Notes: a model not told the origin generated them from the letters alone. A stretch of DNA of 64,000 bases from Symbiodinium natans (GCA_905221605.1 CAJNDS010002174.1:531099-595098), one strand, 5' to 3'. Positions 32,501 to 39,024 are shown, counted from the stretch's first letter. A program made the numbers and translations.

Positions 32501-35500
32501 GCCGAAACCTCAGGGCCGGGAGTTGCTGTCCTTCTCGTAGGCACTCAGCTTGCCGACTCTGCTGCACACCTGCAGGGCACAAAAGGAGGTTTGTTAGGGA
32601 TGGAGGGTTTAGGGTTTAGTTTTGAGCGACACCTTTCTATAGTCAAGCCCGACAAGGAACCCTAGGCCCTTAACCTAAACCCCAAACCGTTGCAACAATC
32701 CAAGGCATGGCCAGCTGCTGTCATGCGGAAGCGAGGCCCCGGAGCTAGGGTTTAGGGTTGGCCACAAGGGTGTCTTCAGCTGGGGCTTCTTTGGGGCGTG
32801 GCCATGAGTGGGAAACATTTTGCAAGGGAACTTAGGGGGCTTTTCTGGGTCTAGTGCAAGTGCTTTCGGTTGTGTTTGTCGCTTTGTGTTAAATCGCGGG
32901 TTTAAAGGGTTTAGGGTATCGTTTAAACTCCAATCCTAATTCCCAGTGTCCTGGTCTTGGCCTAAAGCGTTGCCGAAACCCCAAAATGAAACCTGCACAC
33001 TCCACCCCCCCCCCCCCCCCCAAAGTCCTCTGCGACATCAGGCATTGACTGCTCCTGGCTTAGCAGGGCAGGAATTAAACCCGGGCCCTAAACCCTAAAC
33101 CCTAAACCCTAAACCCTAAACCCTAAACCCTAAACCCTAAACCCTAAACCCTAAACCCTAAACCCTAAACCCTAAACCCTAAACGAGCCCTCAACATGTA
33201 CACTGAGCCCACCTCGATGTCTGGCTGCTCCTCCTTTTCGCGGGGCTTTGACTTCGCCTGGCCCTTTGCACCCGACTTCGCCTGGCCCTTTGCTCTCGGC
33301 TTCGCCTGGCCCTTTGCAGTCGGCTTCGCCTGACTCTTTGCAACAGACTTCGCTTGTCCCTTTGCACCAGGCTTGGCTTTTGCCTTTCCAGACTTGGCCT
33401 TGGTCGCTCGGCCCTCCTCGTCCGGCAAGAGAACTTGGTCTGTCTCCTTCTCGTCCTCTTGGTCCAGCTGCTCATCATGCATCTGGTGCTCCTCAGCCTC
33501 GGCCCGGCCTCTTCCCCTTCCTTTTCCCCTTCCTTTTCCCCTGCCTCTGCCCCTGCCTCGGCCGGGGTCTTCTGGCTCCGGGTTCATGTCGTGCTCTGAA
33601 ACGACAGCTGCCGCCCGGATCTTTTGCTGCACCTGCCAGATCCCCTACAAGTTCCTAAAACCCTCGAAGCACCCCCCCCCCCCCATGGCAGCATGTGCCT
33701 CGAAGATGTTGCCTTCATTCATACTTGCAGCCTCCACCTCCTTCTGCAGCTTCGTGGCAGCCTGCTCCAAGTCGGCCGGGACACAGGCAGCCGGCCTCTT
33801 CATGCCTCTGGCTTCCTGCGGAGGATTAGATTTCGGACCAGAGGTCTGGGGCCCAAACAGAACAAACAAGGGTCCTTCTGGGCATCGTTTCTTTTCTCCT
33901 TCTCTTCTCCCATGGCTTCTTCGACAGCCTTAGCCTCATCCTCACTACCAGCAGGAGGTGCATGAGGCTTGCAAGGAGTGGCAGGGAAGCCATCGGGGTC
34001 GTCGGGGTTCGTCACCTCATCCATCTCCTGTTCCTCCTCCTCACCTTCCTCGGCTGCAGGCTGGTGCTCGTCTTCGTCGTCGACATAGCCTCGGTGGCTT
34101 CTGGTTCTGGGCCCTGGAGAATATTAGTTTGTTCGGTTGAGGGGGGCTGGGATCTTCATGGTTTGGGACTTGAGAGCCCAAAAAGATACCCTGGCTCCCT
34201 GAACTCCCTAAACCCTAAATGCCCTGCTCCCTAGATAGGGGTTTAGGCTTCGGGTTAAACTTTGGGGATATAGGCTTCGAGGCTTTTGGCTACAATTGCG
34301 CGCTTTTGTGGTGAAATCCTCTGCCCCCAACCCAAACACCCAAACCATGAAAATCCCCAACCCAAAGCTTTGAAAACACCATAGGGCATGCACCTGTACA
34401 CCTGAACCCCTAATTCCCCAAACCCTAAGCCCTCTACCCTGAACCCTAAGTTTGAACCTTAACCCTGAAACCTCAATCTGAACAGAAGCCATCACCGGCA
34501 CTCTCCTCATCCTCCACCTGGTTCTGGCCAGGGTCGTCTGCAGGCACCATCCTCTCCTGGCATGGCAGGTTTTAGGGTTTAGGCTTTAGGGTTGAGGGTT
34601 AAAAACCAGCCCAGAACCCTGAACCCTGGTGTAAACCCTGCCTATAAGGCTAGGCACGAGGTGTCCTGCATGGCCTCCTCTTGAAGCCTCACCACAAGCT
34701 TCTTAAGCAATGCCATGTTGGCTGTCGTAGTCCTGCAAGGATGGGGCTGATTCCGAGCTACTATCCAGTTTATTTAAACAAGGGCCAGCCCAGCCTGGCA
34801 TCCTTGTTCTTGTTGCTGCGAAGCAAGACGTGGGACATGAGAGCTCGGTGCAAGTCGCCTTCTGTTCTTGCCCAAACCTCCAGCGACTGGCAGGGAAAAG
34901 CCCAATGCCCATTAACCATATCCCTAAAGCCTAAAATCATCCCTAGAATGCGAGTCCTAAACCCTAAATCAGAATCTAGAAGTCCTAACCCTTAAACCCT
35001 TCTAATATCGGGCCCGAGGCCCCATGGTTTTCAGTGTATTTGAATCCAAGGGATGCTGGCCTCCACAGCTGCTGCTGCGGCATTCTCCCCAAGAAGCTTC
35101 TGCTTCTTGGCCACTCTTTCCAGAGCTGCCTGTGTCTCCTTACTCGTCGGGGTTTTCAGCCCCACAGTGCCAAGGAGCCGGGCCACGACAGCTGCATTGT
35201 GGGCATCTTCGACCTGGGCCGAAGGATGAGGTTCCCAAGCTGTGGTGTTCGGCTTTTGTGGTGATTCCTTATTCTACGGTTTCCGGGCCTCGTCCCTTCC
35301 CACCATTCCATGCTGCAAGTTGACGAAGCTGAAGAGAACAGGCATCTGTCACGAGTGGATGGGACATATAGCTTTAAATTTTCAGAGGGTTTCATGCAAG
35401 TGTTCAACACCATGCCTCCCCTCGCTCCAAAGCTTTCTTGGCTTTCGAGAGCAGGATACCCTTTTCTTTGCAAAGGTCCAAGATTCGCAACTCCTTGAAG

Positions 35501-35673
35501 CCGTCGGTCTCCAGGGTTCTATTGTACATCTCCTTCCAGGCACAATCCCTGAACTCCCTTGTTCATTAAACCTGGCCCTAAACCCAGAAGGACGGCCATC
35601 CCTGCTCCCCAGTCTCAAGCTCAAGTGCCTCCAGAAACTGCACTCGAACCGGATCAGGTCGAGACTTTGGCAT
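20416..35673 (-). CDS. Dinoflagellate-expanded family protein, >30 exons
   Basis: Envelope of a minus-strand gene with probable start ATG at 35671-35673 and stop TGA at 20416-20418. The N-terminal exons encode a helical region, then acidic, Lys/Ala-rich, RG-rich, Pro-rich and repeated modules (about 34.5-25.1 kb). The C-terminal exons (24.9-20.4 kb) carry motifs in the order known for a very large protein family of unknown function seen in Symbiodiniaceae-type genomes: KRWLTIAELTQKFGEA, YWRHAIQAGVPWA, KLFGDDATF, MVTEIGGDWKYF, HNLYLGL, AWDNFCAWRSR, KPKLH, DED. Introns are mostly 100-400 bp and loaded with TTTAGGG/CCCTAAA. The family looks like a mobile or retroposed multigene family, but no catalytic function can be claimed. 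The frame appears intact when spliced; some exon junctions are approximate. Confidence 0.65.
20597..20738 (-). CDS. Exon(s) with KPKLH motif
   Basis: Acceptor ATTCCATGCAG. The frame KRLKRWLLKPKLH matches the family's PKLH motif and then meets a CAT|GTGCCC donor. A very short intron of about 57 bp, or an alternative frame, leads to FHEQLVMTRDW. The internal junction is uncertain. Confidence 0.5.
20810..20885 (-). CDS. Exon, minus family gene
   Basis: Encodes RTAEEADNLYASGMAFL and RSHVALTR, the helix that in this family precedes the PKLH exon. The acceptor is near CCTCGAAG; the donor is possibly non-canonical (GA) at CTGACGAG|GATATG or GT further on. Confidence 0.5.
21090..21401 (-). CDS. Exon, minus family gene
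   Basis: Acceptor CTCTGGACAG, donor CTTG|GTCCCC. Encodes NGGAMACLLDLGWWG, then RKAWDNFCAWRSRNKLASSQ, MLFKAQHGAYLV and KILAAWLAEEAKLAL. These are the SQ..F...K..HGA..KG.N.+...WL.E elements of the family, in the right order. Confidence 0.65.
21475..21957 (-). CDS. Core exon of the dinoflagellate family domain
   Basis: The acceptor is a long pyrimidine tract ending CCCTTTCCAG. Encodes KTLALVLSCPLWRPRS, RCFMVTEIGGDWKYF, HWNAPLICHHCRIARQ (a C..C pair) and WCILHNLYLGLKLG. In the known family the equivalent region is GRxxxxTExKGDWKY...WN..xxCxxCxA...CxMHTxxLG. The donor near LGLKLG is probably GC. This is the best diagnostic exon in the window. Confidence 0.7.
22055..22335 (-). CDS. Exon with KLFGDDATF motif
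   Basis: Encodes VPVKLTDFKNSTRPV, DVGIMVSHQAVERYWRHA, IQAGVPWAKN and PIPLKLFGDDATFNQ. The YWxH..xxxPW.......PLxLxGDDAxF arrangement is typical of the family. The donor is probably CTAG|GTCTTT; the exact phase to the next exon is off by one by eye, so the junction needs transcript data. Confidence 0.65.
22400..22545 (-). CDS. Exon, minus family gene
   Basis: Encodes SIPKDSHGYSSAATKK, LASYKGSANDARNFAR and FAKMPLVTWLS. Flanked by a CCCTAAA array (22345-22400) and a TTTAGGG array (22575-22640). No ATG-started ORF exists, so simple ORF finding misses it. Confidence 0.5.
22670..22815 (-). CDS. Exon, minus family gene
   Basis: Encodes ESLRPEKSPEIPLPVD, then AQASSITQQMKSARAAV and KDHGQDIYLYQAGLG. 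The composition fits a linker. Upstream and downstream boundaries lie in degenerate CCCTAAAC repeat. Confidence 0.45.
22915..23058 (-). CDS. Exon, minus family gene
   Basis: Encodes MPGSTDLEENAPFFLNML, then EEIGDGVALPDSV and NQQSQDAPKKALAE; an acidic linker with a helical start. Enclosed by TTTAGGG repeats on both sides. Confidence 0.45.
23090..23400. other. Unique island, coding strand unclear
   Basis: ORFs exist on both strands (23092-23382 minus, 23247-23579 plus). Neither has a motif; it could be intron of the minus gene or hold further exons. Confidence 0.3.
23414..23541 (-). CDS. Exon with exact GT-AG boundaries, minus gene
   Basis: Acceptor CCCTTCCCTTTCAG and donor CTCCAG|GTAGGA. Encodes EKDIPPQKTILENLLAA and TDRLLLSAKGHSEDA. 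128 nt; among the most secure exons of this gene. Confidence 0.6.
23655..23785 (-). CDS. Exon, minus family gene
   Basis: Encodes RGEAFRKAYLDDLQSKV, KDISKARNRLQVLID and GHKAHDASHAL; a charged helix. A TTTAGGG array (23799-23878) lies directly upstream in gene order. Confidence 0.5.
23893..23985 (-). CDS. Exon, minus family gene
   Basis: Encodes EVVARASTRIQEISK and LSMKSAQLEDMPL; a helix-like segment. The apparent TGA after MPL may be intronic. Confidence 0.45.
24075..24168 (-). CDS. Exon, minus family gene
   Basis: Acceptor CGCCCACGTCAG. Encodes AKANPKKKALLPDAQTP and DVTKDAEKAES. The KANPKKKA start resembles the AQPKKNPKPKA module repeated further upstream in the gene. Confidence 0.5.
24355..24521 (-). 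CDS. Exon, minus family gene
   Basis: Acceptor AAACCATCAG, donor TTTAGG|GTGTCG. Encodes VARQFWTLDTDMEEE, CKEDWISRLLTISDE and PKAKRGGKAGRGG, an acidic then basic linker. Confidence 0.55.
24663..24907 (-). CDS. Exon, N-terminal part of the family domain
   Basis: Acceptor GTGGCCCAG; donor appears to be GC (GTCGAG|GCAATG). Encodes LHYLFESWVTSEENW, RRGVKRWLTIAELTQKFGEA and ANQPEEVRDNPDCPG. The family's LFE.......W..S + KRG.++W+T..E+..+.G + NP/HPD.P elements are all present in order. The plus ORFs here are shadows. Confidence 0.65.
25115..25290 (-). CDS. Exon, Lys/Glu-rich helix
   Basis: Encodes EEKGADQKQEDQEEAKK, KKKQQKREAYLRAHAK and WARFMRTLESSLQG. A strongly charged predicted helix ending at the TTTAGGG array 25053-25125. 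Confidence 0.5.
25370..25540 (-). CDS. Exon, Trp/Tyr/Gly-rich
   Basis: Encodes DDMSGGWGYWYGEHSK, WYNQDAGHGWSGWHQSS and WDSAWDWGESAKTAEAP. Trp/Gly-rich segments of this kind are common in low-complexity regions of dinoflagellate proteins. Shifted-frame readings (MEDGAIGMAST) are shadows. Confidence 0.5.
25600..25680 (-). CDS. Short exon, minus family gene
   Basis: Encodes QDKKKLAKEDASNQD, then FKGVSVHGFGARV; it follows the TTTAGGG array 25682-25745 in gene order. Confidence 0.4.
25790..25885 (-). CDS. Short exon, minus family gene
   Basis: Acceptor GGGCTGCTGCAG. Encodes DATTPPTKKAPRSPP and LSWENQDENQLQAAPKK. A preceding exon (SSAEDEPAALALDMEE, about 25955-26015) is probable. Confidence 0.45.
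26130..27730. repeat. Tandem duplication, ~225-350-bp unit, six copies
   Basis: At the DNA level the boxes GGTTCCTCCTCTTCCGGGAC, GGCAGCATCCTCCGGCAGTG, GATTCTTCTTCGGCTGGGCT and CCTGCAGGCACGAG recur in the same order six times. Unit length varies mainly because the heptamer tract inside each unit expands or shrinks. Confidence 0.9.
26143..27724 (-). CDS. Six tandem copies of a two-exon Lys/Glu module
   Basis: Twelve small exons alternate. Exon type B (acceptor CCTGCAG) encodes DKEAQPKKNPKPKAKAKG; starts at 27724, 27498, 27241, 26958, 26618 and 26348. Exon type A (acceptor CCAG) encodes ETKPLPEDAAESQAVPEEEE; starts at 27610, 27365, 27110, 26762, 26478 and 26210. Each pair is one ~225-350 bp unit, including intron filler of GGGCTTA/TTTAGGG heptamers. 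The protein would therefore have alternating basic and acidic blocks. Copies differ by a few residues (HPKN vs GKGKD; C-terminal copy most diverged). Confidence 0.65.
27765..27945 (-). CDS. Exons upstream of the tandem modules
   Basis: Encodes DEDACKRNLDSQFAEAE, NEALCSEIVHIG and, after an AATCAG acceptor, DEPPKKKAAKPRLPCQ. The second piece resembles the repeated KEAQPKKNPKPKA module and may be its oldest copy. Confidence 0.5.
27961..28061 (-). CDS. Exon, minus family gene
   Basis: Acceptor GGTTCTTCTACAG, donor ATGCT|GTCCAT. Encodes DSTRKLWLKKAKFAV, EEEEEDDCQASSEIA; a basic then acidic block. Confidence 0.55.
28110..28203 (-). CDS. Short exon, minus family gene
   Basis: Encodes ILAQEKSGKHEQLCT and NSTQAQEARKIR; upstream in gene order lies the 28205-28305 CCCTAAA array. 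Weaker than its neighbours. Confidence 0.35.
28205..28305 (-). repeat. CCCTAAA array, ~14 units
   Basis: A pure run; reads TTTAGGG in the sense of the minus gene. Confidence 0.97.
28330..28850. other. Unique island in the minus gene, exons unclear
   Basis: Minus frame at 28293-28562 includes AFDLDQVLSHGRNSRQL and could be an exon; the rest holds a repeated phrase ACTCACGCTTTCTCACGCTTT/ACTCATGCTTTTCTCACGG (about 28556-28665). No firm boundaries. Confidence 0.3.
28855..28990 (-). repeat. CCCTAAA array with CCCTAAAA octamers
   Basis: Canonical units flank a block of CCCTAAAA octamers at about 28896-28925. Confidence 0.95.
29090..30720. repeat. Tandem repeat, ~310-440-bp unit, five copies
   Basis: The box GGCCACCTGTCGGCAGGGAG recurs near 29118, 29428, 29759, 30197 and 30510. 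Each is preceded by an AACACAGACTGTGCCAAG box (from copy 2 on) and followed by a degenerate TTTAGGG tract, a GCGGTCTAGGGTAAAC box and a CCAGGGTC-CACAAAACCCC box. Copies 2-4 contain GGGGTTTA octamer expansions. A short direct repeat (CTGTCTTTCAAGCAA...AAATGGGGGGG) is duplicated at 29958-30075. A conserved GCCGACAG acceptor-like end on the minus strand is present in every copy, but the reading frame after it is not conserved. Confidence 0.85.
30836..30965 (-). CDS. Exon with SPGEVKQEE repeats
   Basis: Acceptor GGACCGACAG, donor GACGA|GTGAGG. The preferred frame has three copies of SPGEVKQEE(S/I); a second frame (PGRGEAGR) is also open. The acidic frame fits the other exons of the gene. Confidence 0.5.
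31070..31515 (-). CDS. Proline-rich exon
   Basis: Two copies of a PPIQSPF(T/S)REDEPxQQV segment are followed by PWGPFF..DGPPPP, a long poly-Pro run from (GGT)n, and a basic end (GTKRNKVLQLRPKTKHRR). Other frames of the GGT tract give poly-Gly, Thr or Val and are shadows. A Pro-rich binding region is likely. Confidence 0.5.
31138..31262. repeat. (GGT)n trinucleotide repeat
   Basis: Interrupted GGT/GGC triplets; on the minus strand they encode the poly-Pro run of the Pro-rich exon. Confidence 0.9.
31541..31634. repeat. (GT)n dinucleotide repeat
   Basis: GT repeats interrupted at about 31583-31612, immediately upstream (gene sense) of the proline-rich exon. Confidence 0.9.
32098..32215 (-). 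CDS. Exon, minus family gene
   Basis: Encodes ACKHLELRFQLGSFYV, NNMSDQHLARCNHSWG and THCKARG. Protein-like with Cys/His, donor about CAGGG|GTGTTT. No known domain is recognised. Confidence 0.5.
32284..32470 (-). CDS. Exon, minus family gene
   Basis: Donor GGCCCAG|GTCCTT. Encodes DPDQDCRDRHLRAIAT, IAKQDSRMKVPQQHV and LDRTMPLGMHSGML. Good composition; the plus ORF is a shadow. Confidence 0.5.
32516..32569 (-). CDS. Short exon, minus family gene
   Basis: Acceptor TGCCCTGCAG. Encodes VCSRVGKLSAYEKDSN; the donor is probably GC (CTCCCG|GCCCTG). Confidence 0.45.
32700..33080. other. Intron-like, poly-C tract
   Basis: Includes a C run of about 17 near 33004-33020 and a possible micro-exon (EQSMPDVAE, about 33032-33058 minus). 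Otherwise no feature is seen. Confidence 0.3.
33085..33185 (-). repeat. CCCTAAA array, ~14 units
   Basis: A pure run just after the donor end of exon 33213-33626. Confidence 0.97.
33213..33626 (-). CDS. Long exon: RG-rich and AKGQAKP repeats
   Basis: Acceptor GGTGCAG, donor GAG|GTGGGC. Encodes KIRAAAVVSEHDMNP, an RGRGRGKGRGKGRGRG stretch, an acidic DEQLDQEDEKETD block, then six or so AKGQAKP/S octapeptides encoded by a 24-bp DNA repeat. The alternation of RG, acid and Lys-Ala blocks suggests a nucleic-acid-binding or disordered region. Confidence 0.6.
33690..33815 (-). CDS. Exon, minus family gene
   Basis: Acceptor CCTCCGCAG. Encodes EARGMKRPAACVPADL, EQAATKLQKEVEAAS and NEGNIFEAHAAM. A poly-C run (33671-33684) follows at the donor side. 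Confidence 0.55.
33870..34110 (-). CDS. Acidic exon, minus family gene
   Basis: Encodes SHRGYVDDEDEHQPAA, EEGEEEEQEMDEVTNP, DDPDGFPATPCKPHAPP and EDEAKAVEEAMGEEKE. Strongly acidic and probably disordered. Confidence 0.55.
34496..34556 (-). CDS. Short exon, minus family gene
   Basis: Acceptor GCCATGCCAG, donor GCCG|GTGATG. Encodes ERMVPADDPGQNQVED, then EESA. Confidence 0.5.
34658..34732 (-). CDS. Short exon, minus family gene
   Basis: Acceptor ATCCTTGCAG, donor ACCTC|GTGCCT. Encodes TTTANMALLKKLVVRL and QEEAMQD, an amphipathic helix. Confidence 0.55.
34797..34886 (-). CDS. Exon with apparent GC donor
   Basis: Acceptor TTCCCTGCCAG; donor appears to be GCCAG|GCTGGG (GC). Encodes SLEVWARTEGDLHRAL and MSHVLLRSNKNKDA. 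Confidence 0.55.
35045..35213 (-). CDS. Exon, minus family gene
   Basis: Acceptor CTTCGGCCCAG. Encodes VEDAHNAAVVARLLGT, VGLKTPTSKETQAAL, ERVAKKQKLLGENAAAA and EASIPWIQ. Long helix. Plus ORFs are shadows. Confidence 0.55.
35411..35540 (-). CDS. Exon 2, minus family gene
   Basis: Encodes EMYNRTLETDGFKEL, RILDLCKEKGILLSKA and KKALERGEA; donor GCATG|GTGTTG. Conserved-looking, soluble helical region directly after the start exon. Confidence 0.55.
35584..35673 (-). CDS. Start exon, minus family gene
   Basis: ATG at 35671-35673 opens exactly 30 codons (MPKSRPDPVRVQFLEA, then LELETGEQGWPSFW) ending at TTCTGG|GTTTAG, a donor made of the repeat motif. Further upstream exons in the 36 kb region (e.g. 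a MAKSSHRCLQREL reading near 36395) cannot be excluded, so the start is provisional. Confidence 0.55.
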
Positions 35674-35779
35674 GCTTGCCAGCCAGCAAAGCGGCTGGGA
35701 GGAAAAAAAAGTGCCCTGGGGAGCCCTAGCCTGCGAGGGCCGAAGCTCAGGGCAGGGGGTGCTCCTGATCCTAAACCCT

Positions 35780-36680
35780 AATCCCTAAACCCTGGCACGG
35801 TTTTTCGGCTTCAGGGTTGGGAGTGTGGGGCAGGGCACACAGCTGATTCCACATAGGGGGGGGGGGGGGGACACCAATTTAGGGATTAGGGACTGAGCCC
35901 TTTTCTGGATCCCAAAACCCTAAAACCTAAACCCTAACCCTAAACACTGCCGAGGTTCCCATCGACCGGTACTTGAACCTAAACCCTAAACCCCCTAAGC
36001 CCGAAACCCTAAACCCTATAACCAACCCTGAACCCTAAACCCTAAACCCCGAGACCCTCAACTCAGCCGGGGAGACCATGTGCAGCCGAAATCGCATCTG
36101 AATCATTGTCCGGGTTCAGACCTTCAGCCCAGTGAAGGTGTGGGGTTTGGCTTGGCTTGGGGATGGGCCTAAGGTTGGACAGCTGGGAACCCTGCGGGAT
36201 AACAGGGCTTTCCTCATGGAAAGCGGCACATCACCCAAATATCCAGATCCATGGTCAAGACCAGATCATTTGTACCTGCATGCATTCGGGATCTGGGACA
36301 GGGGCAGGCAAGAAAGCCTAAAACCCTGAACTCGAAACACAAGACCCCAGGGCACAATTCCCGCTGCAAGCACCGATGTGACGACTTTGCCATGGCACAA
36401 ACCCTTCTAAGGGCCGAGGATAGAGGCACAGGGTGGTGGGCTTGAGGCCTTGGACCCGGGCCTCTGCTTCTTCGTGGGCTTCCTGGTCTGGGGGGGCTTA
36501 AGGGGAAGAGCAAGTCTCTGGTTCTTCGTGGGAAGAGCAAGTCTGAGCCTCAACACCACAGCAGGCCGAAATCTGCACCTACCCCTCAACCTGCCCAACA
36601 CCCTGAACCCAAGGACCCCTGAAGAGGTAAGGGTTCAGGGGTTAAACCTGGGTAACCCTAGGCTTTCAGTAGGGCTGTTT
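35780..36680. other. Putative upstream region of the minus gene; no firm exon
   Basis: Contains degenerate CCCTAAA, a poly-G run near 35858 and unique GC-rich sequence at 36080-36600 with ORFs on both strands. It could hold a promoter, a 5' untranslated region and/or extra 5' exons. No TATA-like or spliced-leader sequence is recognised. Confidence 0.3.
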
Positions 36681-36689
36681 TTTTCTTCA

Positions 36690-37160
36690 ACATGAAGCAA
36701 GGTAAATCCTTGCTGTTGCCGTCCGGCAATCGAAACATGTCAAAGGTAAAAAATTATGGCGTTGCCATTTTCGTATTAACAGGAAAAACATGGCTGTTGC
36801 CATGAGAAAACGATCCATGTTACCACGAACATCGTCGGGGTAGAATGAGGTCGCAAGGGGGTAAAACGAAACCGCACCGAACAACCAGGGAAAACCAGGT
36901 CGAAGAAGGCCAGGGTATACTAATAAACACAACCAAAAAACAAGTTTATGTATATAGTCATGACAACATTTTTTTGCGAATATACTTTTATTAACAAACA
37001 TCATTATTTTCATACTATTAAGATTGTATTAATATTATTCACATTATTCCTATGTTCATACTATTCATATGAATAATATTCCTACTAATGCTAATAATAT
37101 TCAACATATGAATATTGGTACTAATATAAGATTGATTGTTCAAGATAACAATAAGTTGCA
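36690..37160. other. AT-rich island
   Basis: AT-rich sequence with repeated TATGAATATT/ATTCATATGAATAATATTC phrases (37040-37110) and no telomeric heptamer. The minus ORF 36687-37013 is not protein-like. It may be a decayed mobile element or an intergenic spacer between divergent genes. Confidence 0.4.
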
Positions 37161-37479
37161 CACTGTATAAGTTTAAGTTTAAGCACCCAAAGCACTCAAC
37201 CCGCCCGTAGAGCTCACATTCACCTGCAGTTTAGATAGGACCCTGGTCCAGCCCTTGGTCCAACTTTGCCCAAGGATCGGCGGTGGCTCTTGAAGTGGGG
37301 GCCTTGCAGAGCCACATTACGCGATTAGACCCGAAATCTTATACCCTAGAGGTCCTGGTAAACCACCCCAAGCCCTGAACCCTAAACGGAGAGCTTGGTG
37401 TGGAGCCGTTGACTGAAGTTGGTGGATCTCATTCGCCCGGTTTCACGGGTGTTTTCGTTGCACGTAAGGTTTCAGGCTT

Positions 37480-37548
37480 ATAGGGTTTAGGGTTTAGGGT
37501 TTAGGTTTAGGGTTTAGGGTTTAGGGTTTACGGTTTAGGGTTTAGGGA
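37480..37548 (+). repeat. TTTAGGG array
   Basis: About 9 units with one TTTACGG unit. Confidence 0.92.
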
Positions 37549-37560
37549 TACAGTCAGTAG

Positions 37561-37618
37561 CTGGTTTCGGAAACGAGCTTCGGAGCTCGAGCCGCGACGC
37601 AGTGGGATGACCGCTTGT
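37561..37618 (+). CDS. Candidate exon, downstream plus gene
   Basis: Open plus frame LVSETSFGARAATQWDD after the array at 37480; donor near CTTGTAGG. Low certainty; it may belong to the long plus gene that follows. Confidence 0.3.
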
Positions 37619-37631
37619 AGGGCCCTAAATT

Positions 37632-37830
37632 TGTGGGTCGGAAGAATTTCTACTAGTATTCCCTTAAGGTCCCTTTCTAGATATGAGTAAGCACTACTAG
37701 TATTCCCTTAAGGTCCCTTTCTAGATATGAAGAAGTACTACAGTATTCCCTTAGGGTCTCTTTATGAATATGAACAATTACTACTAGTATTCCCTTAAGG
37801 TCCCTTTATGAATGTACTATAAGAACCCGC
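37632..37830 (+). mobile_element. Element family F, copy with internal tandem units
   Basis: GGGTCGGAAGAATTTCTACTAG and the 45-55-bp unit TACTAGTATTCCCTTAAGGTCCCTTT...ATATGA repeat four times, ending ACTATAAGAACCC. Other copies are at 43666, 60437 and 63325. Confidence 0.75.
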
Positions 37831-38366
37831 CAGAACCCTAGTTTAATTGTTCAGGCCCTGGATTTTTTTCTCAGTTCCGTGTTTTGTGTTTGCGGTGCCT
37901 TGGGCTTAGGTCGCTTAGAGGTTCAAGGGAGGCTCTTGCTACGGGAGCCTGATCTGATGTTTGAAGCTACACCAAAGGGCTCAGACATTTGAAGCTCATA
38001 AAGCACATGAAGCACCCAAACTGGCGAATTTAGGGTTTAGGGTTTAGGTTCAGGGTTTAGAGTCTAGGGTTTCGGGTGAATAAGCCAAACCATCAAGGTT
38101 TAGGGTTCAGGGTTTAGAGTTCAGGGTTTCGGGTGAATAAGCCAAACCATCAACCTCAAGTGCTTGTCACCATGAGGCCTTCTTGCCAAATCCACAGCAG
38201 CAACGTGTGCCCTCGCGATCCCGTGCCAAAAAAAAAAACAAGCTAGCCTGAGTTCGCGCCTGATGTTGTGAGTTAGGGTTTACGGTTTAGGGGGTTTAGG
38301 GTTTATAGGGCTCACGGGAGTTGAAGGTTCAGGGTTCAGGGTTTCGGGCTTTGCAGTTCGAGTGTC

Positions 38367-38597
38367 TTGCACTGGGCGCTGGCTGAAGCGCGTGCCACCA
38401 ACCCACAACCCCTCAAGTACACATGGTCTTTTCTCTGCCTGACCTACCACACGGCCCTCTCTGTTTCTGGTCGATCACTACTCACTACAATGCCCTGGTC
38501 CAATCTTTGTGTTCTCGTACTCGCAGGTAGAACGATGCTGAACTTATATCGCGCAACCCGAAGTACCAAACCGGGAATTCCGAAAGAAGGGTCTTAG
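38367..38597 (+). CDS. Candidate exon or ORF, plus
   Basis: Open plus frame WALAEARATNPQPLKY, FLCLTYHTALSVSGRSLL and LCVLVLAGRTMLNLYRA. It looks protein-like but has no recognised motif. Element E copy 38609-38742 starts directly after it. Confidence 0.3.
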   Translation: MHWALAEARATNPQPLKYTWSFLCLTYHTALSVSGRSLLTTMPWSNLCVLVLAGRTMLNLYRATRSTKPGIPKEGS

Positions 38598-38608
38598 GGC
38601 CGTGGCTT

Positions 38609-38742
38609 AGGGTAGTTACACGGGCCCTAATACCTCCTTTAAAGGGTTCTGATGCATGGGCCCTTAATCTGTATAGGGTATATAAGGGGTAAACAAGGGG
38701 TCCCCTTTTAAGGGCCCATATGAAGGGAGCATGCAACTACCC
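38609..38742 (+). mobile_element. Fold-back element family E, full copy
   Basis: Ends TTAGGGTAGTTACACGGGCC and GGAGCATGCAACTACCCTTA pair; inner GGGCCCTAATACCTCC and GGTCCCCTTTTAAGGGCCC. An inverted relative lies at 7158-7293, with partial copies at 14437 and 61955. Confidence 0.7.
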
Positions 38743-38916
38743 TTAGAATTGAACCTTGGTCTCGGGTGGGTTATGCCTTTTGGGAAGCTTAAGTCGGACA
38801 TGTCGACTGAGGAACGTAAATGAGAGCTGGGGCAGGCGTGCAAATGTGCTATGGGACACGTCTCCTATTTGATGGTAATCAGAGCCGCATGTGGGTAGCG
38901 TCCTCCTCAGTTAGGT

Positions 38917-39024
38917 CTTAGTAGTAGAGTAGGTAACCTTTAACCTTTTTGGGTTAATATATTCCCCTTATAATCAAAAAGGTTAACCTTTAGTTCCCCT
39001 AGCTACTGGACAACTAAGTAGGTG
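38917..39024 (+). mobile_element. Fold-back element family B, copy 2
   Basis: Same ends (TCTTAGTAGTAGAGTAGG and TACTGGACAACTAAG) and core as 3834-3938, with few differences over 105 bp, so the two insertions are relatively recent. Confidence 0.85.

Noticed and set aside
33248-33933. Plus ORFs rich in Ser/Pro/Phe
   Set aside because: Antisense of the RG/AKGQAKP and MKRPAACVPADL exons.
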